From contig CAWEHB010000010.1 in NCBI GenBank assembly GCA_963808705.1, forward strand, positions 68,262 through 132,261: 64,000 bases of DNA. The letters are read 5' to 3'. Below the pieces are notes generated by a model, which saw nothing but the letters and a program-made list of their open reading frames with translations, had not been told where the DNA came from and ran no database searches. Each line of letters opens with the position of its first letter. Position 1 is the stretch's first letter. The translations under genes were made by a program, and so were the position numbers. This document shows positions 55,343 to 63,500 of the stretch, piece after piece. This stretch comes from JASHPR01 sp963808705. GTDB lineage: Bacteria; Actinomycetota; Actinomycetes; Streptosporangiales; Streptosporangiaceae.

Positions 55343-56058
55343 GGTCCCTCGCCTTTGTTTAAACGCCTGGACTCCGGAACTAGAGCGGCGCAGATGAACT
55401 CGGAAACTGTCCGCCTTACGGTTTCGTCCTCATAGCTGGCGGCATCCCGCCCCTCATGCCGGTGCCAACCGAACCACGACAGCGACTCGGTGACGATCCT
55501 GGCTGCGACCTCTGCATCCGGCATGGGCCGCAGCAGCCCCGCCGCCATTCGCCGCTCCAGGTAACTGCCCAGTTGCTCGAAGGATCCTGCACGGGCGATG
55601 TCGAACCATGCGGACTCCAGTTCTGGCATTTCCGCAGCGCACCGCTCGATCACCGCAAGTAGCGGCCAGTAGTGCTCGATGAGGGCGTAGCGCTCCGCCA
55701 CGATCTCCCGCAGTTCCTCGGCCACGTCAGTCGGCTCCTCCTCGGCGAGTGCCGCCTGGATACGGGGCATCTGCACGTGGCGGAGGCCCGCCTCGATCAC
55801 CGCGAGAGTCTCCCCCGGGCCCGGAGTGGCCACCGGCAAGACCGGAGGGCGTTCGGCGGACATCCCGAACCAGTGCACGAAAACCAGGTGGAACAGCGCC
55901 TCCTTGGACTCGACATAGGTGAACAGGGCGCCCGTCGACATGCCCGCCCTGGCGGCGACGTCGGCGGTCTTGGTCCCGCGGTAGCCAAGGCGCCCGAAGT
56001 CCTCCGTGGCAACCCTGGCTACTTGCAGCAGGCGCTCACTGGCGGTCAAGCGGGGCAT
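55336..56058 (-). CDS. TetR-family transcriptional regulator
   Basis: 240 residues: ATEDFGRLGYRGTKTADVAARAGMSTGALFTYVESKEALFHLV is a complete TetR DNA-binding domain, followed by a helical ligand domain. Upstream, 56070-56095 contains repeated TGAGTGAGTCAGTCAGTCA, a possible operator. Its ABC target gene downstream is reduced to a stub, so the regulator is orphaned. Confidence 0.85.
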   Translation of the reverse strand: MPRLTASERLLQVARVATEDFGRLGYRGTKTADVAARAGMSTGALFTYVESKEALFHLVFVHWFGMSAERPPVLPVATPGPGETLAVIEAGLRHVQMPRIQAALAEEEPTDVAEELREIVAERYALIEHYWPLLAVIERCAAEMPELESAWFDIARAGSFEQLGSYLERRMAAGLLRPMPDAEVAARIVTESLSWFGWHRHEGRDAASYEDETVRRTVSEFICAALVPESRRLNKGEGPW

Positions 56059-56140
56059 GCTCTACAGTCTAAACTGAGTGAGTCAGTCAGTCAATGTGCT
56101 ACCAGAAGCTCAGCGCTCAGATCAGGAAAGGCAGGCTCCC

Positions 56141-56233
56141 ATGCCAACTGTCACAGTTCCCCGCGCAAACGTCACCGTCGAAGAGGTGAGCGCCGTACTT
56201 CAAGGGAAGCTCGGTCGACGCGCGCGTCAGTAA
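56141..56233 (+). pseudogene. Short N-terminal gene stub divergent from the TetR gene
   Basis: 30 codons, MPTVTVPRANVTVEEVSAVL, with AGGAAAGGCAGG upstream, ending soon after in unrelated sequence. I recall small actinobacterial hypotheticals beginning this way but cannot name the family. Confidence 0.35.
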
Positions 56234-56816
56234 CAGGGATTCGCTTGTCTGATACGTATGGTGATCGCCACCGGATCCGCTGATCACGGCGCTCTATGCA
56301 CCGCCCACCTGGACAACTTGTGATCATGTGAAATACGTCAAGATTTCTGACCGTCATTCCGCGCGGGGCCCCGTGGGGCTCGAGCCGGACGGATCGCGTC
56401 TTGCCACCATTTGACGGCATTGAACGTCAGCGTTCCCCCTTACAAGCGAGGGGTCACTGGTTCGATCCCAGTTGCGCCCACCAGCCAAAACTGTTCACTG
56501 CGCACCTGCGGATCGGTTAGATGGGAGCGCAGAAATGTCGGCTCGCGCTCCCATGCGGCGCCAAGCATTCGTCCACGCGGCCGCAGCCGAACCCGGGGGA
56601 GTGCCGAGTCACTAGATTCGGCGCGCGCTCCTAGCGGTCGGTTCTCGTCGCGCCAGGCCAGTCGTTCGGGTTACGGCACAATCGCTGCTGCGATCACGGC
56701 CCTGGCCGCTGACCAGCTCGATGACCTGGAGCGGCCGGTCGGACCTCGCGCCAGCGCCCCGATGGGTAGGCCCAGGACGGAGCGGTGCGCCGTGTCGGAG
56801 CGCGTAGGCTGCTGCC
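56234..56816. other. Gene-free stretch containing the second tRNA-Val remnant
   Basis: Besides the partial tRNA copy, 56485-56580 resembles the DNA just right of the intact tRNA-Val (CAAAA...TCACTG, CGGATC, ATGGGAGCGCAGA, then CGCGCTCCC). That implies the decayed 3' end of a second, related integrase gene. Confidence 0.5.
56438..56484 (+). repeat. Second copy of the tRNA-Val 3' half (attachment-site duplicate)
   Basis: 47 bases matching 37673-37719 of the tRNA-Val with two differences. These change the first T-stem pair from G-C to A-T, which is compensatory. The copy runs from the anticodon loop to CCACCAG, as expected for an att core made by tyrosine-integrase insertion. It marks the right end of the 18.7-kb element next to the tRNA. 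Confidence 0.85.
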
Positions 56817-57881
56817 GTGCGTAACAGCGCGATCGGCCCGGCCGGTGCGGTCGCGGCGGAGTGCCGGGGCATCTTGCGTGAGCAGGCGGCCGCCTACGCC
56901 GGGGTGGCGGTCGCCAACATCGGCAGGGAGTTTCCTTCGCTCCTTGTCCACATGATGTCGGGGCCTGGCGACTTCCCTGCCCGGCCCGCCGAGCGGGCGC
57001 CGGTGTTCTACGGCAGCCTGGACTGGCACTCCTGTGTCGAGATGCACTGGCTGCTCGTGCGGCTGCTGCGGCTGGCTGGCGACTCGGTGCCGGCCGGCGA
57101 GATCAGGGAGCTGCTGGACGCCCAGTTCACCGCGGACAATCTGGCGGTGGAGGCCAGCTTCGTGACCAGCGTCGACGGGCGGCACGAGCGGCCATACGGC
57201 TGGGCCTGGGCGCTTGCGCTGGTGCACGAGATCGCCAGCCTCGGTGATGCCCAGGCGCACGGCTGGCTGACCGCGATGGCGCCGCTGGCCGACGCGCTGA
57301 CCAAGGGCTTCTTGGACTGGCTGCCCAAGGCCACGTATCCGGTCCGGTACGGCGTGCACGCCAACAGCGCGTTCGGCCTGTCGGTTGCTTTGCCGTTCGC
57401 TGCAAGGCAGGCGCAGGCAGGCCAGCCGGACCTGGCCGCGGTGATCGAGGCCAAGGCACTCGGCTGGTTCGCGGGCGACGCAGACTATCCGGGCAGTTAC
57501 GAGCCGTCAGGCCACGACTTCCTGTCTCCCGCGCTGACCGAGGCTGAGCTGATGAGCAGGCTGCTCGCGCAGCCGGAGTTCGCTGACTGGCTGGCAGCGT
57601 TCCTGCCGGGGATCGCCGACGGCGAGCCAGTCACGCTGTTCACTCCTGCCGTCGTCTCCGACGCCAGCGACGGGCAGATCGCCCACCTGCATGGCCTCAA
57701 CGCCAGCCGAGCCTACTGCTGGCGACGGATCGCGGAGAACCTGCCAGACGGCGACGCGAGGATCGGACCGGCGCTGGCTGCGGCGCGCACACACCTGGAC
57801 GCAGCGCTGCCGCACGTCATCGGCGACGACTACATGGTGGAACACTGGCTGGCCGTCTACGCGGTACTGGCACTCACCTGA
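56817..57881 (+). CDS. DUF2891 domain-containing protein
   Basis: 354 residues, GTG start. FYGSLDWHSCVEMHWLLVRLLRL, ERPYGWAWALALVHEI, YPVRYGVHANSAFGLSVAL and the final VGDDYMVEHWLAVYAVLAL-like segment are typical of DUF2891, an alpha/alpha-barrel-like family of unknown function. Intact; the only larger gene in the second small element. Confidence 0.83.
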   Translation: MRNSAIGPAGAVAAECRGILREQAAAYAGVAVANIGREFPSLLVHMMSGPGDFPARPAERAPVFYGSLDWHSCVEMHWLLVRLLRLAGDSVPAGEIRELLDAQFTADNLAVEASFVTSVDGRHERPYGWAWALALVHEIASLGDAQAHGWLTAMAPLADALTKGFLDWLPKATYPVRYGVHANSAFGLSVALPFAARQAQAGQPDLAAVIEAKALGWFAGDADYPGSYEPSGHDFLSPALTEAELMSRLLAQPEFADWLAAFLPGIADGEPVTLFTPAVVSDASDGQIAHLHGLNASRAYCWRRIAENLPDGDARIGPALAAARTHLDAALPHVIGDDYMVEHWLAVYAVLALT

Positions 57882-58063
57882 GCACCGGCCAGCCGAACGG
57901 CTTCAAGCGGCCTCTACCGGGTCCGCGGGCGCTGGGGAGGAATTCGGCCGGGGATGCCGACGCCGCATAGGTAGGCGCGTTCCTCCTTAAACCGGTCCCG
58001 CGTGCTGCAGGATCGGTCGCAGCTCAAAGGCCCGTCTTAAAGGCGGTACATTGCGGCGGACGC

Positions 58064-58363
58064 CTGAGCGTCGCTTCCACTCCCGTACCCCTGTCCGAGG
58101 CCAAGGCCCGACTGTCAGAGCTGGCGCGGCGGGTGCGGCTCCAGCACGAGCGGATCACCCTGACCCGCAACGGGGAGGCCGAGGCTGTCCTGCTGTCCGT
58201 CGATGACCTGGGCGGGCTGGAGATGACCCTGGAGATCCTTGGCGACAATGACGCGGTCGCCCGCATCTCCGAGAGCCTGGCCGCGCTCGGCCGGGGCGAG
58301 CCGGGCGCGGACCTGGCGACCGTTCGCCAGGACCTGGCCAGGCGCCGCACCACCGGCCGGTGA
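58064..58363 (+). CDS. Phd/YefM-type antitoxin with an unclear start
   Basis: Conserved reading begins STPVPLSEAKARLSELARRVRLQHERITLTRNGEAEAVLLSVDDL, a Phd/YefM domain, followed by an acidic C-terminus. The natural start would be GTG or ATG at about 58070, where the sequence has GTC (GTC GCT TCC ACT). CTG 58064 or, at the cost of the first helix, GTG 58133 are alternatives. The start may therefore be mutated. Coupled by GTGA to the toxin. Confidence 0.7.
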   Translation: MSVASTPVPLSEAKARLSELARRVRLQHERITLTRNGEAEAVLLSVDDLGGLEMTLEILGDNDAVARISESLAALGRGEPGADLATVRQDLARRRTTGR

Positions 58364-58653
58364 CCGTCCCGCCGGGGGAACGGCACGACATCCGCTTCCA
58401 GCCCGCTGCGCGGCGGGCTATCTCCGGGCGGCTGCCCGAATCCGTGGCCGCCGCGGTCCTTGAGTTCTGTGAGGCCGCGCTCGCTGTCAATCCGCAGCGT
58501 GCCGGCAAGCCGCTGTTCGGCCCGCTGGCCGGCTGTCACGGCGCCCGGCGCGGCACCTACCGGATCGTGTACCGCATCGACGAAGCCTCCCGCATCGTCC
58601 ACGTCCTCGACGTCGATCACCGCGGCGGCATCTACCACCAGCCGAAGGCCTGA
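58360..58653 (+). CDS. RelE/ParE-superfamily toxin
   Basis: 97 residues: IRFQPAARRAISGRLPES, NPQRAGKPLFGPLAGCHGARRGTYRIVYRID, VLDVDHRGGIY is the RelE fold with basic catalytic residues. RelE toxins cut mRNA on the ribosome. GTG start overlaps the antitoxin stop. Confidence 0.85.
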   Translation: MTVPPGERHDIRFQPAARRAISGRLPESVAAAVLEFCEAALAVNPQRAGKPLFGPLAGCHGARRGTYRIVYRIDEASRIVHVLDVDHRGGIYHQPKA

Positions 58654-59145
58654 CCGGCGCGCATTGCCACAGCTGGCGCAGTGCGGTGCAGCGCGGCGGC
58701 CGGTGACACGCGAAAGAGCCAAACCAAGATCCAACGACCGCAGGCACCAGGCCACATCCAGCTACGTGCAGCCACGACCGGTGCGGCCGAGCGGCACGCC
58801 AGGCCACGCCCGGCGACGTTCAGCCACCCGGGTGACCCGCCTTACAAGCGACGGGTCACTGGTTCGATCCCAGTTGCGCCCACGCAGGAAGACCAGGTCA
58901 GGATGCAGATCTGGGTTCTGTCGGGACGGGTCTCAAGATCGTCTGACCGTCATTTGACCGTCGTGGCTGATGTGGATTTCCGGCATCCAGTATCACGGCT
59001 GTCTCTGGAAGGCACACCGGACGAGCGTGCAGCCGCTGTCTGTTGAACGGCCTGGGGTAGGCGGTGCCGGCGGGGAGGTCAGATTGGCGCAGGACTGGCG
59101 CCGTAACCTGATGGCAGGTGCAGGCCGCGATCTGAGAGCCCGGGC
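58654..59145. other. Gene-free stretch with the third tRNA-Val remnant and element right end
   Basis: Holds the AAGAGCCAAACC repeat (58714-58736) and its trailing block (58795-58832), both shared with 41.77-41.84 kb, then the tRNA remnant. The remainder up to the MFS gene has no gene I can support. Confidence 0.5.
58840..58883 (+). repeat. Third partial copy of the tRNA-Val 3' half
   Basis: 44 bases starting CCTTACAAGCGACGGGTC and ending CGCCCAC. It carries the same A-T T-stem pair as the second copy plus one more change (GAGGGG to GACGGG). Right boundary of the second, ~2.4-kb element. Confidence 0.82.
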
Positions 59146-60741
59146 GTGACGACTGACCCACCCGCAACTTCGTCGACGTGGGCTCCGCTTCGGCTGACCG
59201 TCTTCCGGTGGCTGTGGATCGCCTCGCTGGTGAGCAACGTCGGCACCTGGATGCAGACCGTCGGCGCTCAGTGGTTCCTGATCCGCGCTGCCCATGCCGC
59301 GATCCTCGTCTCGCTCGTCCAGACCGCAGGCATGCTCCCGGACGCGTTGTTCGCCATCGTCGGGGGCGTACTGGCCGACACCCTTGACCGGCGCCGGCTG
59401 CTGATGGCGGTCCAAGGCGGTCTGGTCGTCGCGACGTCGGCGCTCGCGGCGCTCACGATCGCCGGCCGGATGTCACCAGCGCTCCTGCTCTTGTTCACCT
59501 TCGTGATCGGCACGGGTTCGGTCCTGACTACCCCCGCCTACCAGTCGCTGGTGCCCGAACTCGTCCCGCGCGACCAGATCCCTGCGGCGGCACAGCTCAG
59601 CTCCGTCAACGTCAATATCGCCCGGGTTATCGGACCGTCACTGGCCGGGGTCCTGATCGCGTACATCGGGGTCGGGGGGGTCTTTGCCTTCGACGCTGCG
59701 ACGTTCCTGTTCTTCGGGCTCGTCGTCGCTTTGTGGCGGCCAGGCTCGGCCGTCACCCCGCAGATCCCCGAGCGGTTCGGGTCGGCGCTGCGGGCAGGGG
59801 GCCGATACGTCCGCTATGCGCCGGTCGTCCGCCGGATCTTGTTCCGGGCGGCGCTGTTCCTCGTCCCGGCCAGCGCGCTGTGGGCGCTCCTGCCCCTGGT
59901 GGCGAGTCGCCGCCTGGGGCTCGGCTCAGGCGGGTACGGGCTGCTGCTCGGTGCCCTTGGCGCCGGTGCCATCGCGGGGGTCTATGTGCTTTCGAAGGTG
60001 CGCGCCCGGCTGTCGGCGAATGCCATCATCGGGCTGGCCGGCGCGGTGTTCAGCGTTGCCCTGGCCGCGATGATCCTCGTGCGGTCGACCGTAGTGGTCG
60101 TCATTGTGCTGATCCCCGCCGGGATGGTGTGGGTCGCCATGCTCGCGACGGTGAACACGCTGTTGCAGCTCTTCCTGCCGCGCTGGGTCCGGGCGCGAGG
60201 TCTGTCCGTCTACCAGATGGTGCTGTTCGGGGCGCAAGGCCTCGGGGCAGTCGCGTGGGGGCTGGTCGCCGACTCCTTCGGGCTCACCCTCACCTTCCTG
60301 GTCGCCGCCGGGTTGATGGCCGTTGGCACGGCTTCGATCCGCATCTGGCCTTTCGCCGACACCTCCCGGATGGACCGCAGCATGGTGGTCCGGCCCGACC
60401 CGCCGGTCGCGCTCGAGCCAGCGGCGGACGCCGGACCGGTCGTGGTGCGCACGACCTATTCGATCCCGGCCGGGCGCGAGCTTGAGTTCATCCGTGCGAT
60501 GGGCAACGTCCGTGAGTCACGATTGCGAACCGGCGCCACCCAGTGGGGGCTGTTTCGCGACGGCGAGCAACCCCGCGTCTTCGAGGAGATCTTTGTGGTC
60601 GCTTCCTGGGAGGAGCACCTGCGCCAGCACCGGGAGCGGATGACTGCTACCGACCGAGGGTACGAGGAACAAGCGAAGGCTCTATCTGACACGCCCCCGC
60701 AAACCTGGCACCTCCTGCCTACCGAACCCGACAGGCAGTAA
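59146..60741 (+). CDS. MFS exporter with C-terminal antibiotic-biosynthesis-monooxygenase-like domain
   Basis: 531 residues, GTG start. RWLWIASLVSNVGTWMQTVGAQWFLI, GVLADTLDRRRLLMAVQ (the MFS loop 2-3 motif) and LVPRDQIPAAAQLSSVNVNIARVIGPSLAGVL identify an MFS_3/EntS-like exporter. After ~residue 415 a soluble ~95-residue domain follows (VVVRTTYSIPAGRELEFIRAM, WGLFRDGEQPRVFEEIFVVASWEEHLRQHRERMT), which resembles an ABM-type ferredoxin-like fold. This combination is widespread in actinobacteria and proteobacteria. Substrate unknown. Confidence 0.85.
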   Translation: MTTDPPATSSTWAPLRLTVFRWLWIASLVSNVGTWMQTVGAQWFLIRAAHAAILVSLVQTAGMLPDALFAIVGGVLADTLDRRRLLMAVQGGLVVATSALAALTIAGRMSPALLLLFTFVIGTGSVLTTPAYQSLVPELVPRDQIPAAAQLSSVNVNIARVIGPSLAGVLIAYIGVGGVFAFDAATFLFFGLVVALWRPGSAVTPQIPERFGSALRAGGRYVRYAPVVRRILFRAALFLVPASALWALLPLVASRRLGLGSGGYGLLLGALGAGAIAGVYVLSKVRARLSANAIIGLAGAVFSVALAAMILVRSTVVVVIVLIPAGMVWVAMLATVNTLLQLFLPRWVRARGLSVYQMVLFGAQGLGAVAWGLVADSFGLTLTFLVAAGLMAVGTASIRIWPFADTSRMDRSMVVRPDPPVALEPAADAGPVVVRTTYSIPAGRELEFIRAMGNVRESRLRTGATQWGLFRDGEQPRVFEEIFVVASWEEHLRQHRERMTATDRGYEEQAKALSDTPPQTWHLLPTEPDRQ

Positions 60742-61021
60742 AGAAAGGACCAGCGAGATACTCAGCGGCTTCCGAGAAACAACGTTCAGGGGCCGATCTT
60801 TGGGTGTTGACCTCCGGCGAACCACATGCTCGAAGCGCTTCCTTCGACGGCCAGGGGGCGCCGGGCTGACCTCCATCGTGGGCGCCGGGAATGCCGCCGA
60901 ACTGGTCGGCGCCGTGGATGCCGGACCCTGTTCGGCGTGACCGGCACACCGACCGCCGGCAGCTGGCGGGCATGCGCGACGCCAAGGAACTCATCTTCGC
61001 GGGCGCCGCCGGGGCCGATCC
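60742..61021. other. Debris between exporter and flavoenzyme fragment
   Basis: A stretch reading LTSIVGAGNAAELVGA at ~60870 looks like part of a nucleotide-binding loop, but no continuous gene exists. Confidence 0.3.
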
Positions 61022-61201
61022 CGGGTCGCGCTGGCCGGTGACGCCGCGCACGCGGCCAGCCCGATGGTCGGCGGCGGATTCCGGCAGGGACTGTACGACG
61101 TGGATGCGCTGGCCCGGGTGATGACAGGGCTCACCTCCCCCGGTGAGGTACCGGGCGCACTCAGCCGGTATCAGGAACTGCGGCTCGGCCCGGCCGCGTG
61201 A
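61022..61201 (+). pseudogene. C-terminal fragment of an FAD-dependent (PHBH-type) monooxygenase
   Basis: VALAGDAAHAASPMVGGGFRQGLYDVDALA is the second FAD-binding motif (GD...P) of aromatic flavin hydroxylases. Only ~58 C-terminal residues remain and no N-terminal GxGxxG part exists upstream. It is far from the B6 operon and is not a working MHPCO. Confidence 0.65.
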
Positions 61202-61212
61202 TCTTCCTGCGA

Positions 61213-61650
61213 TCAGCCGATGGCGTGACCGTTGGCGGTCAGCGTGACGTCGATGTTGCCGCGGGTGGCGTTGGAATACGGGCACACCTCATGCGCGGCC
61301 GCCACGATCCGCGCCGCCTGCTCGCGATCCTGGACCTGCGGCAGCGTTACGTCGAGTTCCACGGCGAGGATGAAACCACGCTCCGCGGTGGGGAGCAGGC
61401 TCACCCGGCTGTCGATCGAGACATCACCCACCTCGGCGCGCTCGCGACGGCCCACCACGCCCAGAGCGCTCTCGAAGCAGGCCGCATAGCCCACAGCGAA
61501 CAGCTGTTCGGGGTTCGTGCCACCGCCCTCGCCGCCCATCTCCTTCGGCGAGCGGAGCTGCACGTCCAAGGCTCCGTCATTCGTGCTCCCGTGACCGCTT
61601 TGGCGGCCGCCCGTGACCGTTGCCTCCGCCGTGTACAGAACTCGCGCCAT
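61213..61650 (-). CDS. ohr: Organic hydroperoxide resistance protein (Ohr/OsmC family)
   Basis: 145 residues from ATG 61650, with GGAGG ~5 bases upstream. Both redox cysteines are visible, in YAACFESAL and HEVCPYSNATRGNIDV, along with GTNPEQLFAVGYAA. Ohr reduces organic hydroperoxides with lipoylated proteins as donors. Intact; no OhrR regulator is adjacent. Confidence 0.9.
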   Translation of the reverse strand: MARVLYTAEATVTGGRQSGHGSTNDGALDVQLRSPKEMGGEGGGTNPEQLFAVGYAACFESALGVVGRRERAEVGDVSIDSRVSLLPTAERGFILAVELDVTLPQVQDREQAARIVAAAHEVCPYSNATRGNIDVTLTANGHAIG

Positions 61651-61779
61651 CTCGGCCTCCATGTCCGGATCTGCAGATTGCCCGGCTCACCGTCGGGACC
61701 GCATCACGCTTCGAGCCTATGCCGCCGCGCTGCGCGGCCGCGGCCACCACAATGGCGGGACCGCGTATCGCGCAGCCTG

Positions 61780-62510
61780 TCAGGGACCGTCGGCGAGGCG
61801 GCGGTCGCGCTGTTCCGCGCCCATCTCGCCGTATGGGTAGTCGGTGGGCCGCGGGTCGCTAGCCGCCTCGAGCGCGGCGATTTCCTCGATGGTGAGCCGC
61901 AGGTGAGCCGCGCGAAGATTGGTGTCAAGCTGCCCGGCCGTGCGAGCACCGAGGATGGTCGAGGTCACCGCCGGCCGGCCACCCACGCCAGGGCGACCTC
62001 GGCCATGGACACATTTCGTTCGCGGGCCACTTTCTGCACTGCGTCGATGACCTCCCAGGCACGTGGCGTGCCTCGCCGGTCGTAGGCTTCCATGCCACGG
62101 TTGGGGTTGTCACCGAGGCGGGTAGCCCCGGATGGGCGCTCATCGCGCTTGTACTTGCCCGACAGCCAGCCGCCGCCGAGTGGGCTCCATGGCAACAGCC
62201 CGAGGCCCGTATCCACCGCAGCAGGCACGATCTCCCACTCGACCTCGCGTACCAGCAGGCTGTATTGCAACTGCAGCGTAACCGGCCCGGCAACGTTCAG
62301 TGCGCGGGCCAGGTGCACGGCCTTCGTCAGCTGCCAGCCGGTGAAGTTAGACAGCCCGTAGTAGCGGATCTTGCCAGCGCGCACGAACCCGTCGAGCGTG
62401 CGCAGAGTCTCCTCCAGCGGTGTCAGCGGATCAAATGCGTGGAGCTGATACAGATCGACCGACTCCAGCCCCAGCCGGCGCAACGACGCGTCCAGTGCGC
62501 CTTCGCTGAT
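61780..62510 (-). pseudogene. Aldo/keto reductase, 5'-truncated and frameshifted
   Basis: RRLGLESVDLYQLHAFDPLTPLEETL, RYYGLSNFTGWQL and LGLLPWSPLGGGWLSGKY are AKR motifs. Near 61975 the frame shifts after VALAWVAGR; the rest (AVTSTILGARTAGQLDTNL and the C-terminus) lies in another frame and ends at 61780. The N-terminal catalytic Tyr/Lys region is missing. Not functional. Confidence 0.75.
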
Positions 62511-62923
62511 CTATCCGTACTGGCATCGGGCCAAGACCGCGCGCGACCGGCTGTCCCCGGCCGACCTTACCCTCCTCGGCCCGCATCTCTGACGGGCGCC
62601 ATGACGCCAGGGACCGCACGGTCCCTGGCCGCGGGGTGGACAGGCCCCGGCGACGCTGGTCGCCTGGCACCAGCGGCTGGTCATGCGCAATGGGATTACA
62701 CCATCCGGCGGCGTCCCAGCCGAATCTATTTCGAGGGGGACAGGCGGGCTGTCCTGTCCGGGGAAGGCCGCCAGGCGGTGTGCGAACTGGCAGCTCGACG
62801 CGGCCAAGCCCCCGCCGCCGTGATCGGGCGGCGAGGCGCAGGCCCGCGGCACGTGGTCGGCTGCGGGAGCGGGCCTGGTCCGGCCATACACGAGATGGGC
62901 GCGTGGTCGGCTGACGGTCGATG
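62511..62923. other. IS debris
   Basis: On the plus strand at ~62640-62720, TLVAWHQRLVMR in one frame and WDYTIRRRPSR in the next resemble the N-terminal region of the rve transposases at 38-41 kb (LLAWHHRLITRKWTYPNRPGRP). A decayed fragment of a related IS. Confidence 0.45.
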
Positions 62924-63076
62924 TCATTGCTCCAGTCCCGAGCGCAGCTGCAGCGCCATGCGCCGCTCGGCACGCCGCGATGCCGGCGCTAGCCGCGCTA
63001 GGCGCTGCTGCCCGGCTTGCGCCAGCATGTCGTGTTGCCGTTCCCGGGCGAGCTGGCTGGCGAGATATGAGTTCAC
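62924..63076 (-). CDS. Small basic protein, 50 residues
   Basis: GTG start at 63076 directly after a strong GGGAGGTGAG site. The product MNSYLASQLARERQHDMLAQ... is basic and helical, with a C-terminal ALQLRSGLEQ. I recall short actinobacterial hypotheticals with this kind of start but have no function for them. The strong ribosome site is the main evidence that it is real. Confidence 0.6.
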   Translation of the reverse strand: MNSYLASQLARERQHDMLAQAGQQRLARLAPASRRAERRMALQLRSGLEQ

Positions 63077-63151
63077 GTGTCTCACCTCCCTTCTCGGTCA
63101 TGGACTGTGTGTCATGGACAGGGGCCGGGACGGACCTACCGGTCCCGGTGA

Positions 63152-63346
63152 TCATTTCTGTGGCCAGCAGGTAGAGAAGCCCCGGGCCAGGCCCGGCCGT
63201 GGCCGGGCCTGGCCCGGGCGGACGCGACGGCGAAGATCGGCGCGAGCGTGGGATAACGAGTCGTCGATCGGGCCGGTCATCGCCCGCTGCAAAAGGAGCG
63301 ACCGCTCGTCGCGCTGGCCGTGCGCTCGTGCCGTCGCGATGCTCAC
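63152..63346 (-). CDS. Small basic protein, 64 residues
   Basis: GTG start at 63346 with AAAGGAG ~7 bases upstream. Starts MSIATARAHGQRDERSLLLQ, rich in Arg. Upstream (63375-63410) is an unusually AT-rich patch with TATATTTACG and ACTAATAGTT, a probable promoter. It may be cotranscribed with the 50-residue gene 75 bases downstream. Function unknown. Confidence 0.5.
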   Translation of the reverse strand: MSIATARAHGQRDERSLLLQRAMTGPIDDSLSHARADLRRRVRPGQARPRPGLARGFSTCWPQK

Positions 63347-63364
63347 AGCGGGCTCCTTTCCTGG

Positions 63365-63410
63365 CCAACTGAACTATTAGTTTCGTAAATATAGCGTCGT
63401 GGCGTCCGCG
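63365..63410 (-). promoter_or_regulatory. AT-rich putative promoter of the two small genes
   Basis: The only AT-rich patch in this part of the window, with TATATTTACGAAACTAATAG on the minus strand, ~20-60 bases upstream of the 64-residue gene. Exact -35/-10 not fixed. Confidence 0.4.
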
Positions 63411-63500
63411 GCTATTCCCGGCGGTGGCGACCGCCGGGACGTGCCCCTGCCTGGCGGGGATTGCGCCGGCCCGGGCGGCCGGTCCGCCGCGGCCTGCAGG

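Noticed and set aside
56438..58883. The partial tRNA copies as functional tRNA genes
   Set aside because: Both lack the acceptor 5' strand, the D arm and half of the anticodon stem; they are att-type remnants.
61022..61201. The FAD monooxygenase fragment as the missing MHPCO
   Set aside because: Only the last ~58 residues exist, it lies 35 kb from the operon, and no N-terminal FAD domain is present.
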